A DNA stretch of 64,000 nt from an uncultured Verrucomicrobiota bacterium (GCA_938003985.1 CALKWZ010000068.1:13534-77533); one strand, 5' to 3'. Shown: positions 52,304 to 60,579, counted from the stretch's first letter. Numbers and translations are program-made. Notes: generated by a model from the letters alone, not told the origin.

Positions 52304-53229
52304 TACGGATTTCCCCTGAACGGCTTGTCGCGGTCGAAGTCGGGCAGGAAGTCGTCGGTGGCGGCGAGGGGCTGGATCAGGAGGTTTTCGAAACCGAGAT
52401 CCTGCGCGTGGTCGAGGGCGGCCTGGTATTCCTCCGGCGTAAGCCGGCGATTGAAGGGGGCGTGGCTTTGGGCGGCGGGCGTCGGCGCGTATTGGCTCAT
52501 CAGCGACAGCGGCAGCCAGCGCCCGAATTCTTCGCGCAACAGATCCAAAACGCGCAGGGTGTTTTCGACGTGGCCCGGCAGGACGAGATGGCGCACGAGG
52601 ACGCCGCGCTTGGCTCCTTCGGTGCCGGTCGGATCGAACGGTTCGAGGAAGCCTTTTTCGGCGACCATCAGGCGCAGGGCTTCGAGGGCGATTTCCGGAT
52701 AACGCTCGTCGCGCATGACGAGGCGGGCCAAGACGGGATCGGCGAACTTGAAATCGGGCAAGAAGACGTCCACCCGCGCGGCGTAGCGCGAAACCATCGC
52801 GGGGAGCTGGTAACCCGACGAATTGAAAAGGAACGGGATTTGGACGCCTTCGGCGCGCAGGCGGGCACAGAGGGCTTCGATATGCGGCCAGAAGTGGTCG
52901 GGGGTGACGAAATTCAGGTTGTGGACGCCGGTTTCGATCAGGCCGAGCGCGAGGCGGTGGAATTCCTCGGCGGAGACGGCCTGGCCCTTGCCGCGGGCGG
53001 TGGAAATCTGCCAGTTCTGGCAGAAAAAGCAGTGGCAGGAACAACCGGAGAAGAAAATCGTGCCCGAGCCGCGCGTGCCGGTGAAGCACGGCTCCTCGCC
53101 CAGGTGGGGGCCCCACGAGGCGATGCGCAGTTCGGCGGTCTCGCCGCAGACGCCCGGCGCGCCGCCCAGGCGGTCCGTGCCGCATTGGCGCGGACAGAGG
53201 CGGCAGGGGGTGTAGGCGGGAAAATCCAT
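52303..53229 (-). CDS. Radical SAM protein (PflA-like)
   Basis: A 308-aa protein with the radical SAM cluster motif CSCHCFFC (C-x3-C-x2-C, at about residues 64-71, within FFSGCSCHCFFCQN) and an N-terminal Cys-rich segment (CRLCPRQCGTDR, VCGETAELR) as in glycyl-radical-activase-like enzymes of the PflA/AmmeMemoRadiSam type. SAM-binding and barrel segments follow (NLNFVTPDHFWPHI, FNSSGYQ, LPDFKFADP). The target is unknown; no glycyl radical enzyme is nearby. Alone on the minus strand between a repeat and the nucleotidyltransferase pair. Confidence 0.85.
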   Translation of the reverse strand: MDFPAYTPCRLCPRQCGTDRLGGAPGVCGETAELRIASWGPHLGEEPCFTGTRGSGTIFFSGCSCHCFFCQNWQISTARGKGQAVSAEEFHRLALGLIETGVHNLNFVTPDHFWPHIEALCARLRAEGVQIPFLFNSSGYQLPAMVSRYAARVDVFLPDFKFADPVLARLVMRDERYPEIALEALRLMVAEKGFLEPFDPTGTEGAKRGVLVRHLVLPGHVENTLRVLDLLREEFGRWLPLSLMSQYAPTPAAQSHAPFNRRLTPEEYQAALDHAQDLGFENLLIQPLAATDDFLPDFDRDKPFRGNP

Positions 53230-53271
53230 CTTATACCGGAATTCACGGGATGGCAGGTGCGAGATCTGCCT

Positions 53272-53478
53272 CTATTCGGCGGGTTTTCGTTTGCGTTTGA
53301 CCCGGTAGTCGCCGCGTTGTTCCTTGAGCGTAGTAGCCAAGGCGCACATTTCTTCCACGGCCTGGATTTTCTTTTCCATCGGCAACGCGCGGAAATGCCG
53401 CAAATGGAAACGAGCGTCGCCGGACCAGGCGCATTCCCAGTCGCGCGCGCTTTTCGGGATTTGCCATTTCCTAGCCAT
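53272..53478 (-). CDS. Small protein partnered with a nucleotidyltransferase
   Basis: A 68-aa basic protein (MARKWQIPKSARDWECAWSG start, lysine-rich end KRKRKPAE) without membrane segments. Its start overlaps the end of the upstream nucleotidyltransferase gene by 8 bp, so the two are coupled. The layout resembles small nucleotidyltransferase toxin-antitoxin pairs, but this protein is not a recognisable antitoxin. Function unknown. Confidence 0.5.
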   Translation of the reverse strand: MARKWQIPKSARDWECAWSGDARFHLRHFRALPMEKKIQAVEEMCALATTLKEQRGDYRVKRKRKPAE

Positions 53479-53971
53479 GGTCGGCCGCCAATTGCTCCAG
53501 ATGCCGGACGTCTTCGAGGTCCACCGGCCGGCCCGCCTTGCGCTTCATGTCGATCAGGGTGCGGAGATCCACGAACCGGAACGGGATGCCGTTCACCGCG
53601 GAAACCGTGGCTTTTCGGTAGGCGGGGGCAAAGGGGAACGGTTCGGCCACGAACAGGTCGACCGTCAGCGGATCGCCGGCGCTCTGGAAGAAATTGAGCA
53701 CGACCATGTTCTTTTCGCGCGCCCAGCGGGAGCGGATCTTCGGATCCGCGAATTCCGCCGGTGCGACCGGGATCCGGGGCTTGAAGCCCAGCTCGCTCAG
53801 CGCGGCGAATGCCTTGCGGACGTTGGTCGGAGTCAGGCGGATGACCAAGTCGATGTCGTAGGTCATGCGGCCATAACCGTGGGCGACCACCGCCATGCCA
53901 CCGACCAGCAGGTAGCGGACCTTGTGGCGGTTGAGGCCGGCCATGACGGATTGGAAGATCGCCAATTTCAC
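53471..53971 (-). CDS. Nucleotidyltransferase-fold protein (AbiEii-like)
   Basis: A 166-aa protein with the nucleotidyltransferase core YLLVGGMAVVAHGYGRMTYD followed by IDLVIRL, holding the G-G and D-x-D catalytic features. DUF1814/AbiEii-type proteins share this fold and act as toxins that modify tRNA. The frame has no ATG at the right place; GTG at 53971 is the best start, with an internal Met at 53944 as the alternative. It is followed by a coupled 68-aa gene. A toxin-antitoxin role is inferred. Confidence 0.7.
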   Translation of the reverse strand: MKLAIFQSVMAGLNRHKVRYLLVGGMAVVAHGYGRMTYDIDLVIRLTPTNVRKAFAALSELGFKPRIPVAPAEFADPKIRSRWAREKNMVVLNFFQSAGDPLTVDLFVAEPFPFAPAYRKATVSAVNGIPFRFVDLRTLIDMKRKAGRPVDLEDVRHLEQLAADHG

Positions 53972-53990
53972 GGAGTGTCTTTCAATGTTT

Positions 53991-55568
53991 TCAGTGTAGA
54001 TCAGGCCCGCCGTGAAAACAACCCTGCCGGGATGTTTCTTCCCACGTCCAGCGGAGGAATTGGCGGCGGAGGGGTTTGGGGAGTCCACGGGTGGGGGCCG
54101 GCAGGTCGGCGGGGGCGTGCGGCGCCAGGGCGGGGGGCACGTCGCGCGCGCCGGCGTGGCGATAGCCGCGCAGCAGGGCGTCGGCGGCAGCCGCGGGCGC
54201 GACGCCGCGGATCTGCGTGAGAAAATCAAAGTGGGCGGCGACGAGATCGGCCAGCGGCACGCCGTGTTCGCGCGGGAAGCGCGCGCCCAGCCAATCGGCC
54301 AGTTCCAGGAAGGCGCCGAAAGCGGACGGCGCGTTTTGCCAGATCAGCGGCGCGGCGGGAATGAAGCGCTGCGAGTTGACAATGGCGTCCCACCAATGCG
54401 CGGCCCGCGCGGTACGAACGAGCTGGTCGGCGGGCCAGTCGCGGGTGGCGCGGACTTCATAGGGCGGCGCCGGAGCGTAGCGCATGGCAAAAACGTCGTC
54501 GTGGCGCGCGAGGGGCGCGCCGGGGAGTTTCTTGAGGATGCCGAGCTGGATTTCGTGCGGGCCGAGGGCGAACAGGCGGTCGAAACCGGCGGCGAAGCTT
54601 TCCGGCGTTTCGCCGGGCAAGCCCGCGATCAAGTCCGTGTGCAGCCAGGCGTGGGTGCGCTCGCGCAGGAAGCGGAGGTTTTCGGCGGCGCGCTCCAGAT
54701 TTTGCGGGCGGTGGATGGTGTCGAGGACGGCCGGGTTGAACGACTGCAACCCGATTTCGAGCTGGAGCGAACGCGGCGGAAACGCCGCGAGAGCTTCGCG
54801 CAATTCGGCGGGAAAGCGGTCGGGCAGCATCTCGAAGTGGAGGAAAAGACCGGGAAAGCGCTGCAGCCGTTCGCGGAAGAAAGCGAGGATTTCCACCGCG
54901 CGGGGCACGTCGAGATTGAACGAGCGATCGCAGAACTTGAATTGCCGCGCGCCGCGGGCCAGCAGCTTGTCGAAGGCGGCGAACAGCGCGGGCAGGGGGA
55001 AGAAGCGGACGGATTCGTCGTTGGCGGAGACGCAGTAGTCGCAGCGCATCGCGCAGCCGCGGGAGGATTCGACGTAGAGCAGGCGGTGGGCGAGATCTTC
55101 GTCCGTGTATTCGTCGTAGGGGAGCTGGATTTCGGCAAGAGCGGGCGGGGGTGGACGCAGGATTGGCTCCGTCGGCCGGCCGGCGAGGAGGTCGCGGCAG
55201 AGTGCGGCGAAGGCGAGGTCGCCTTCGCCGAAGATCAAGACATCGGCGCTGGGGGTGGCTGCCGTGATTTCGGGTCCGCCCAGAACGATTTTCGTTTCGG
55301 GCGAAAGCCGGCGCAACAGGGGCAGCAGTTCGGCCACGCGCGCGGCATTCCAGATATAGACGCCAAGACCGAGGATGCGGGGTTGGCGAGCGGCGATGGC
55401 TTCGGCGATTTCGCTGGCCGATTGCTGGATGGTGAATTCGGCGAGTTCCGCCTGCGGGCGCAGCTCGCCCAGGTTCGCCAGCAGGCACCGCGCGCCCAGG
55501 GAGGCGTGGCTGTGCCGCGCGTTGATGGCGGCGACCAAAATGGGCGCGGGGAGATTCATCGGAGGCAT
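53991..55568 (-). CDS. B12-binding radical SAM protein (DUF4080-type)
   Basis: A 525-aa protein with an N-terminal cobalamin-binding Rossmann-like domain (about 8-140: VAAINARHSHASLGARCLLA, ILGLGVYIWNA, VLGGPEITAA), the radical SAM core with SSRGCAMRCDYCVSA (C-x3-C-x2-C, about 176-183), FKFCDRSFNLD, LEIGLQSFNP and TDLIAGLPGETPE, and a C-terminal region (about 370-525) of DUF4080 type. Such enzymes are predicted methylases or ring-forming enzymes with unknown substrate. The ATG at 55568 (MPPMNLPAP) precedes the fold; 55559 is an alternative. Confidence 0.85.
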   Translation of the reverse strand: MPPMNLPAPILVAAINARHSHASLGARCLLANLGELRPQAELAEFTIQQSASEIAEAIAARQPRILGLGVYIWNAARVAELLPLLRRLSPETKIVLGGPEITAATPSADVLIFGEGDLAFAALCRDLLAGRPTEPILRPPPPALAEIQLPYDEYTDEDLAHRLLYVESSRGCAMRCDYCVSANDESVRFFPLPALFAAFDKLLARGARQFKFCDRSFNLDVPRAVEILAFFRERLQRFPGLFLHFEMLPDRFPAELREALAAFPPRSLQLEIGLQSFNPAVLDTIHRPQNLERAAENLRFLRERTHAWLHTDLIAGLPGETPESFAAGFDRLFALGPHEIQLGILKKLPGAPLARHDDVFAMRYAPAPPYEVRATRDWPADQLVRTARAAHWWDAIVNSQRFIPAAPLIWQNAPSAFGAFLELADWLGARFPREHGVPLADLVAAHFDFLTQIRGVAPAAAADALLRGYRHAGARDVPPALAPHAPADLPAPTRGLPKPLRRQFLRWTWEETSRQGCFHGGPDLH

Positions 55569-55671
55569 CCTATCAGGGACGGAGCGGCGGGGCAAAGGCC
55601 GCAAAGGTTTTGGGGGTTGAAAAGAGCGCCCGGGAAGCGCATTTTGGCCGAAGATTGGGAGGCGGATGACC

Positions 55672-56832
55672 ATGAAGCGAATGCGGCGGTGGTTGCTGGG
55701 CGGTCTTCTGTTGGCGGCGAATGGATCCGCTTGGGGGCAAGTGACGAACGTGTCGGTCGAGACCAACGGCGCGAGTTTGGCGTGGACGGCCATGCCGGGG
55801 AATCCGTACCGGGTCTACGCCTCGCCGGATTTGGTCGAACCGGTCTGGACCAACCTGACGCCCGACGGACTGGTCTTCGCGGATCAACAGGGAACGTTCG
55901 ATTTGTCCACGGGCGCGTTCTATCGCGCGACGGCCAGCGAATACCTGATCGTGGATCTGGCGGCCGGTCCCACGGCCGCGAGCTATCCCGTCCGCTTCAC
56001 GAACGACCCGCCGGCCGGCGGTTGGGGCGAGCCCTACAAGACGACCAACCTCGTGCTCCGGCGGATTCCGGGGGGCCGTTTCATGATGGGTTCGCCCACG
56101 AACGAACTCGGCCGCGGCACCAACGAGCCGTTGCGCGAGGTGGCCTTGTCGAAGGACTACTATGTCGGCGTCTTCGAGGTCACGCAGAAGCAATGGGAAC
56201 GGGTCCGCAGCAACTGGCCCAGCTATTTCAGCAACGCGACCTACAGGGATTCCCGCCCGGTCGAGCAAGTCAGCTACAACGACATCCGCGGAACCGCGGC
56301 CGGCACGAACTGGCCGGCGGACGGCAACGTGGACACCAACTCGTTCCTGGGGCGGCTGCGGACGAAGACGGGGCTGGCCTTCGATCTGCCGACGGTGGCG
56401 CAGTGGGAGCGCGCCTGCCGGTCGGGCACGACCAACGCGCTGAACTCGGGAATCGAACTGACCAACACCGCCGCCGATGCCGGCATGGATGCGGTGGGGC
56501 GCTACCTCTACAACGGGGGAATGGAATACGCCAGCACGGGGACCACGGCGGTGGGCACGGCCGCGGTGGGCAGCTATGCGCCCAGTCCATGGGGCCTGTA
56601 CGACGCGCACGGGAACGTGTGGGAATGGTGCTTGAATTGGTACGAAAGCGCGCCGGCGGATGCGGTGGATCCGCCGGGACCCGCCACGGGCATCCGCCGC
56701 GTCCTGCGCAGCGGCGCGTTTTTCGAAACCGCGGCGGACTGCCGTTCGGCCAATGACCGCGGCAACGGTCTCATTCCAAGCTATCGGGACAACAACGCCG
56801 GATTCCGGTTGGCCTTGACCTTGGGACAGTGA
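55672..56832 (+). CDS. Exported FGE/SUMF1-fold protein lacking the catalytic cysteines
   Basis: A 386-aa secreted protein. Signal peptide (about 1-22), a beta-rich segment with AMPGNPYRVYASPDLVEPVW (about 35-55), then an FGE-sulfatase domain (about 110-386): IPGGRFMMGSPTNE, YYVGVFEVTQKQWERV, LPTVAQWERACRSG, YDAHGNVWEWCLNWY and NNAGFRLAL. The segment holding the redox Cys pair of true formylglycine-generating enzymes reads SGAFFETAADCRSAND here, with one cysteine, so it is unlikely to activate sulfatases. The ATG at 55672 has better spacing from GGGAGG than 55666. Confidence 0.82.
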   Translation: MKRMRRWLLGGLLLAANGSAWGQVTNVSVETNGASLAWTAMPGNPYRVYASPDLVEPVWTNLTPDGLVFADQQGTFDLSTGAFYRATASEYLIVDLAAGPTAASYPVRFTNDPPAGGWGEPYKTTNLVLRRIPGGRFMMGSPTNELGRGTNEPLREVALSKDYYVGVFEVTQKQWERVRSNWPSYFSNATYRDSRPVEQVSYNDIRGTAAGTNWPADGNVDTNSFLGRLRTKTGLAFDLPTVAQWERACRSGTTNALNSGIELTNTAADAGMDAVGRYLYNGGMEYASTGTTAVGTAAVGSYAPSPWGLYDAHGNVWEWCLNWYESAPADAVDPPGPATGIRRVLRSGAFFETAADCRSANDRGNGLIPSYRDNNAGFRLALTLGQ

Positions 56833-57292
56833 TTTGGGACGGAAAGCCTGATCGGAAAATCGCGAATAGCGAGGAAAAAAGCCTGTTTTAGACAGGATTA
56901 ATAAGATTTACAGGATGGGAATGGTAGGGATGGTGCGCCGCGCCGTCCGAGAAAATAGGCCGTGATTTCGCCCTATTCGGGGGACTGGACTAGGGAAGGG
57001 TCGGTTGCTATTATACGGGCCGTTGGCAGGGGTGAATTCCCAGCCAACAGAGGAGAAGCAGAGACCAGCAGTCGCTATTAAAATCCTAGATTTTGCGTCG
57101 TTGCAGAATCGTTTTCCGTGAAATCCGCCAGATTTTGGTACTGAAACGAGACTGTGAATGGCGCGTCCGCATGGGCGCGCCTTCCAGTTTATGTGTTTCA
57201 GTACGGGGCCTGGCGGCCCTCACGGGAGGCATATAAGCGAAGAAGGTTAGCGCCCTCTTTCATTTTAAAAACAAAGATCAAGGAGAAGACTG
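56833..57292. other. Gene-free 460-bp stretch with repeats, entry to the AT-richer island
   Basis: No open frame is supported. It holds an ACAGGATTA-type repeat (56892-56916: ACAGGATTA, ATAAGATTT, ACAGGAT), an AAAATC/GATTTT hairpin (57080-57094), the large hairpin at 57138-57204 and a GGGCC/GGCCC hairpin just after it. Base composition becomes AT-richer here than in the flanking genes. Confidence 0.55.
57138..57204. other. Large bulged hairpin upstream of the Sel1 gene
   Basis: Arms GTACTGAAAC (57138-57147) and GTTTCAGTAC (57195-57204) are perfect; inner pairs ACTG/CAGT, GAA/TTC and GGCGCG/CGCGCC continue the stem to a 10-base loop, with single-base bulges. It could be a structured RNA or a protein/integrase site. 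The Sel1 gene starts 88 bases further on. Confidence 0.55.
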
Positions 57293-59041
57293 ATGAGCAT
57301 AAAGCGGTTGATTGCACTGTTGGCGATTATGACACTTGCGGGAAATTGTCTTGCGCAATCCGACAATGGGGTCATTGCCGATCTTGAGGCCAAGGCCCAA
57401 GCCAACGATGCCTATGCCCAAGCGGTTTTGGGAAGGCATTATTTGGATGGTTATTTGGTGGAGAAAGACGACCAAAAGGCATCCGAGCTATTTTGGGCTT
57501 CGGCGCGCCAAAAACATCCGCTGGGTCTGTACGGCGTGGCGGATTTGGTAAATAAAGGTTTGGCTGGCAATACAAAAGATGCCGAAAAGGCAAAGGCATT
57601 GTATCAAGCAGCGCTTTCAGCTTTGGAACCATTGGCCAGCCAAGGCGACCCATTCGCCCAAAATGCCTTGGGCGAAATTTATGATTATGCAAAGGGAGTA
57701 GAGCAGAATTATGTCGAGGGTGTGAAGTGGTACCAGGCGGCCGCTGACCAAGGGCTTGCGGTTGCACAATACAATTTGGCATACATGTATGATGATGGCC
57801 AAGGTGTTGAAGCCGACGGGGCCAAGGCCATTAGCCTGTTCCAGCAAGCCGCAGAAAAAGGATATATAATAGGCTATTATGCTATTGGGGGGATGTATAG
57901 GGATGGCCGGGGCGTGGAAACAAACCTTGTTGAAGCGGCGAAATGGTTTCGCAAAGGCGCAGAAGCGGGAGATTTTACAGCTCAAAACTGGTTAGGCGCC
58001 TTTTATCGGGATGGAAAGGGACTAGAGCAGGATTATGCCCAAGCCGCCAAGTGGTTTCGCAAGGCGGCAGAACAAAATTATGCCTCCGCACAACGCAATC
58101 TTGGCTCATCATATAAATACGGCCAAGGTGTTGAGAAAAGTTATGCTCAAGCCGCCAAATGGTTTCGCAAAGCCGCAGACCAGGGAGATGCCATTGCTCA
58201 AGGTAAATTGGGTGAGTTATATTACCAAAGTCAGGGGGTGGAGCGGGACTATGCCAAGGCTGCCATGTGGCTTCGCAAAGCGGCAGATCAAGGCGATGCT
58301 TGGGCACAAAACTTATTGGGGCTTCTATATCAATCGGGAAGTGGCGTAGAGCGTAACGATGTCGAAGGGGCAAAGTTGCAGCAAAAAGCAGCCGACCAAG
58401 GCTTGCGCGTAGCCCAGTTTAACATGGGGGTGAATTACGAAAATGGCCAAGGAGTGGCACAAAGCGATGCAGAGGCTTTGAAATGGTATCAACTGGCAGC
58501 GGCGCAAGGACACAAGTATGCTCAAGAAAAAGTGGCCCTTATGTCCGCGCCCGTGAACAACGAAGAAGCCGAAAAGAGTGCTTCAATCAAGGTGAAGGGA
58601 TTGTTCATTGGCATGGATATTCGGAGCGTGCCGGCTATATTAAGGGAAAAGCTGGCTGGTTCCGATTGGGGTATTCAGGATGTTCAAAAAGGCGATGCAG
58701 GTCGATTTGGCGGTATTACCGAAGCCGAAAATTATTACGTGGGTGTGGGCGGCGGCGTCCCCATAGGACTGGTCGTTTCCGGGCCGGACCTCAAGGTGAT
58801 TTCCATAAATATCGGCGGGATGCTGGCAAACGATATGTTCAATGCCGCCGACATGGAGGCGACCGCTTTTGTCCAGCAGTTCGCCAATGCCTACGCAATC
58901 CCAGAGATGACGATTGCCGACGACATGCAATCCTACGTCTATACGAGCCCAGACGGCGTTCAGGTAAGAATCGACAGCGATAAGACGGTTGTAATCACAA
59001 AAGTCGCCAGTGTTGATGAACGCAAGAAGGCGTTTGATTAA
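57293..59041 (+). CDS. Exported Sel1-repeat protein with a novel C-terminal domain
   Basis: A 582-aa protein with a signal peptide (about 1-22, ending CLA-QS), ten or more Sel1 (TPR-like, about 36-residue) repeats from about 30 to 420 (AAKWFRKAAEQNYASAQRNL is one unit) and a C-terminal domain (about 435-582, KVKGLFIGMDIRSVPAIL start) that I do not recognise. Sel1 proteins are scaffolds for protein complexes. AAGGAGAAGA gives a strong Shine-Dalgarno sequence. Codon use is AT-richer than in neighbours (TTT, TAT, GAA), suggesting horizontal acquisition. The next gene starts 15 bp later. Confidence 0.8.
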   Translation: MSIKRLIALLAIMTLAGNCLAQSDNGVIADLEAKAQANDAYAQAVLGRHYLDGYLVEKDDQKASELFWASARQKHPLGLYGVADLVNKGLAGNTKDAEKAKALYQAALSALEPLASQGDPFAQNALGEIYDYAKGVEQNYVEGVKWYQAAADQGLAVAQYNLAYMYDDGQGVEADGAKAISLFQQAAEKGYIIGYYAIGGMYRDGRGVETNLVEAAKWFRKGAEAGDFTAQNWLGAFYRDGKGLEQDYAQAAKWFRKAAEQNYASAQRNLGSSYKYGQGVEKSYAQAAKWFRKAADQGDAIAQGKLGELYYQSQGVERDYAKAAMWLRKAADQGDAWAQNLLGLLYQSGSGVERNDVEGAKLQQKAADQGLRVAQFNMGVNYENGQGVAQSDAEALKWYQLAAAQGHKYAQEKVALMSAPVNNEEAEKSASIKVKGLFIGMDIRSVPAILREKLAGSDWGIQDVQKGDAGRFGGITEAENYYVGVGGGVPIGLVVSGPDLKVISINIGGMLANDMFNAADMEATAFVQQFANAYAIPEMTIADDMQSYVYTSPDGVQVRIDSDKTVVITKVASVDERKKAFD

Positions 59042-59055
59042 GGTTTATATCGGCA

Positions 59056-59535
59056 ATGAATAATATCGCCTATCCATGCCAAGGCGCCACAATGGAGATT
59101 AAAGAAGTCGCATGCCGTGTGCAGGATGCGATGAATCTATTAATTAAGAGAGATCGATTTCTGCTTCAACAAAAAGCGTCTGAATGGGCAATTGCTCACC
59201 GTTTGGCGGTGTATATGGAAATGCAATTCCCGGAGTGGAACATTGACTGTGAGTACAACAGAGTAGGTTGGGGCATATCTCCCAAATATCTAAATGATAG
59301 TCGCGTTCGACCTGATATTGTTGTGCATCACCGTGGATATGTTTCGCGCGTCCACAACCTATTGATCATCGAGCTGAAAAAGTCTCCCAAGAAGTTGGAT
59401 GTTCTTAAGGCCCGCGCCTACACGGAGCAACCCACTTCCAGTCGTCAATTTCAGTATCAATATGGACTAGCTTTGGCCGTGCTTGGCGAATCAAGACCGC
59501 GATGGTTTTCGAATGGCAAAGAGATGGAGCCCTGA
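59056..59535 (+). CDS. PD-(D/E)XK nuclease-like protein
   Basis: A 159-aa cytoplasmic protein. RPDIVVHHRG followed after about 15 residues by LLIIELKKSPKK reproduces the D-(x)n-E-x-K active-site pattern of PD-(D/E)XK nucleases, with preceding helices (AHRLAVYMEMQFP). No helicase, methylase or specificity subunit is adjacent. An internal Met at 59092 is a possible start. Same AT-rich codon use as the Sel1 gene upstream, so they probably arrived together. Confidence 0.6.
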   Translation: MNNIAYPCQGATMEIKEVACRVQDAMNLLIKRDRFLLQQKASEWAIAHRLAVYMEMQFPEWNIDCEYNRVGWGISPKYLNDSRVRPDIVVHHRGYVSRVHNLLIIELKKSPKKLDVLKARAYTEQPTSSRQFQYQYGLALAVLGESRPRWFSNGKEMEP

Positions 59536-59581
59536 TGCGTAGCTGTATTAGCGCGAATCAGGGTAGGTTGTAGCGACTTCA

Positions 59582-59601
59582 ACCCGACGGGTGCGTCGGG
59601 T
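59582..59601. repeat. Hairpin downstream of the PD-(D/E)XK gene
   Basis: ACCCGAC (59582-59588) pairs with GTCGGGT (59595-59601). No T-tract. The surrounding 59536-59671 contains no other supported feature. Confidence 0.45.
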
Positions 59602-59671
59602 CTTCAAAAGCGGACCAGCCCGGCTGTCTTGGCGAGATGTTCCTTGTGCCAAACGTGGAATGGGACGGAAC

Positions 59672-59939
59672 CTAACCGCCCTCGTCCCGGGCATATTGCC
59701 AAGTGCGCGATGTTGCGTTTTGCAGGGCGTAGGCGTTCAGAAGATTGTGGAACATCTTCTGGTAGGCTGTATGGTGCCGGACGGCCTGGTAGTTGAAAAA
59801 TCGATGCTGGTCCGGTTCAAGGACAGGGTCACCTTGGTCTGGTCCTCCTTTAATGCCAGTTGCTCGGGGGAGGGAGGAAATCCATAATCACGCGGACATC
59901 GCCCATGGGCTCAAGCGTGTATTTGATTTTCTTATGCAT
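59672..59939 (-). pseudogene. Frameshifted CopG-like (ribbon-helix-helix) antitoxin remnant
   Basis: Read on the minus strand from the ATG at 59939: MHKKIKYTLEPMGDVRVIMD, then a one-base deletion in the C-rich stretch (about 59873-59881), EQLALKEDQTKVTLSLNRTSIDF, a second one-base deletion in an A5/T5 run (about 59796-59800), then FNYQAVRHHTAYQKM and NLLNAYALQN to TAG at 59672. Restored length is 89 aa. The pattern KIKYT-EP, DFLPSPEQL and YQKM-NLL is that of CopG/BrnA-type antitoxins. Both lesions are in homopolymers, so sequencing error is possible. It follows vapC by 12 bp. Confidence 0.65.
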
Positions 59940-59951
59940 CTTGGGCACGGA

Positions 59952-60365
59952 TCATACCTGCTTGGCATTCAGCCCGGCCTTTTTGGCGGCGGCGATTTGG
60001 CGGTGGTCGGAGGAGACGAACAAGTCGGCCTCCCAAGCTTGGGCGCAGGCGATGTGCAGGGCGTCGAGGGTGCGCAAAGGGTGGTCTTCCAAGAGAGCGA
60101 TTCCGGATTGGATGACTTCGGGCGTGAGATTGACGATGGCGGCGTCGCGCACGTCTTGGGACAGGCGCAGTTTGGCGCGGGAATAATCCTGCGGGGTTAG
60201 GCCTTTTTCGCGTAGTCGGCGATTCAGGGCGGAGATGATTTCCGGGACGCAGAGGACGCACAGGCCCAGTTCGTCGGCTTGGGCGCATAGCGCCTCGACC
60301 TGGCGGCTGCCCGTTTCTTCGACGAACCGCTTGGCGAAGGCCGAAGAATCAAGGAACAGCTTCAT
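59952..60365 (-). CDS. PIN-domain toxin (VapC-like)
   Basis: A 137-aa PIN-domain ribonuclease: FLDSSAFAKRF (first acidic residue), VPEIISALNRRL, LRTLDALHIACAQAWEADLF and VSSDHRQIAAA carry the usual acidic set that binds Mg2+. VapC toxins cleave tRNA or rRNA when their antitoxin decays. The start overlaps the upstream antitoxin gene by 17 bp, as in a type II pair. Confidence 0.88.
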   Translation of the reverse strand: MKLFLDSSAFAKRFVEETGSRQVEALCAQADELGLCVLCVPEIISALNRRLREKGLTPQDYSRAKLRLSQDVRDAAIVNLTPEVIQSGIALLEDHPLRTLDALHIACAQAWEADLFVSSDHRQIAAAKKAGLNAKQV

Positions 60366-60579
60366 GCTCGCGTTCCTCGGCGATGGCGGCGGCCAGACCG
60401 GCGCCCTTCGTGGCGAGCCGCAAGGCCGGGCGTTTCCAAGAAGGTTGTTGGTCCGTGGCGGGCGTTACTTCGGCGATGGGGCGGCCGTGGCGAAGGATCG
60501 TGAGGGTTTCGCCGCGTTCGACGGCGGTCATCATGTCCGAGGCGCGGTTCCGGAATTCCGTGAAGGTGATGGTGATCAT
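60349..60579 (-). CDS. Phd/YefM-type antitoxin
   Basis: A 76-aa protein with the Phd/YefM fold signature: MITITFTEFRNRASDMMTAV, GETLTILRHGRPIAEVTPA. It should bind DNA through this N-terminal domain and neutralise the PIN toxin with the rest. AGGAG lies before the ATG at 60579; the longer upstream frame is not antitoxin-like. First gene of the toxin-antitoxin operon. Confidence 0.88.
   Translation of the reverse strand: MITITFTEFRNRASDMMTAVERGETLTILRHGRPIAEVTPATDQQPSWKRPALRLATKGAGLAAAIAEEREHEAVP

Noticed and set aside
55672..56832. Active sulfatase-activating formylglycine-generating enzyme
   Set aside because: The paired redox cysteines of that enzyme are not present at the expected position.
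57138..57204. Integron attC site
   Set aside because: The fold and bulges are reminiscent, but the required RYYYAAC and GTTRRRY core sequences are absent and there is no integrase gene.
59582..59601. Rho-independent terminator of the PD-(D/E)XK gene
   Set aside because: The stem is convincing but no T-tract follows, so I list it only as a hairpin.
59591..59887. A 98-codon plus-strand open frame
   Set aside because: The opposite strand shows a recognisable though frameshifted CopG-like antitoxin, so the plus frame is its shadow.
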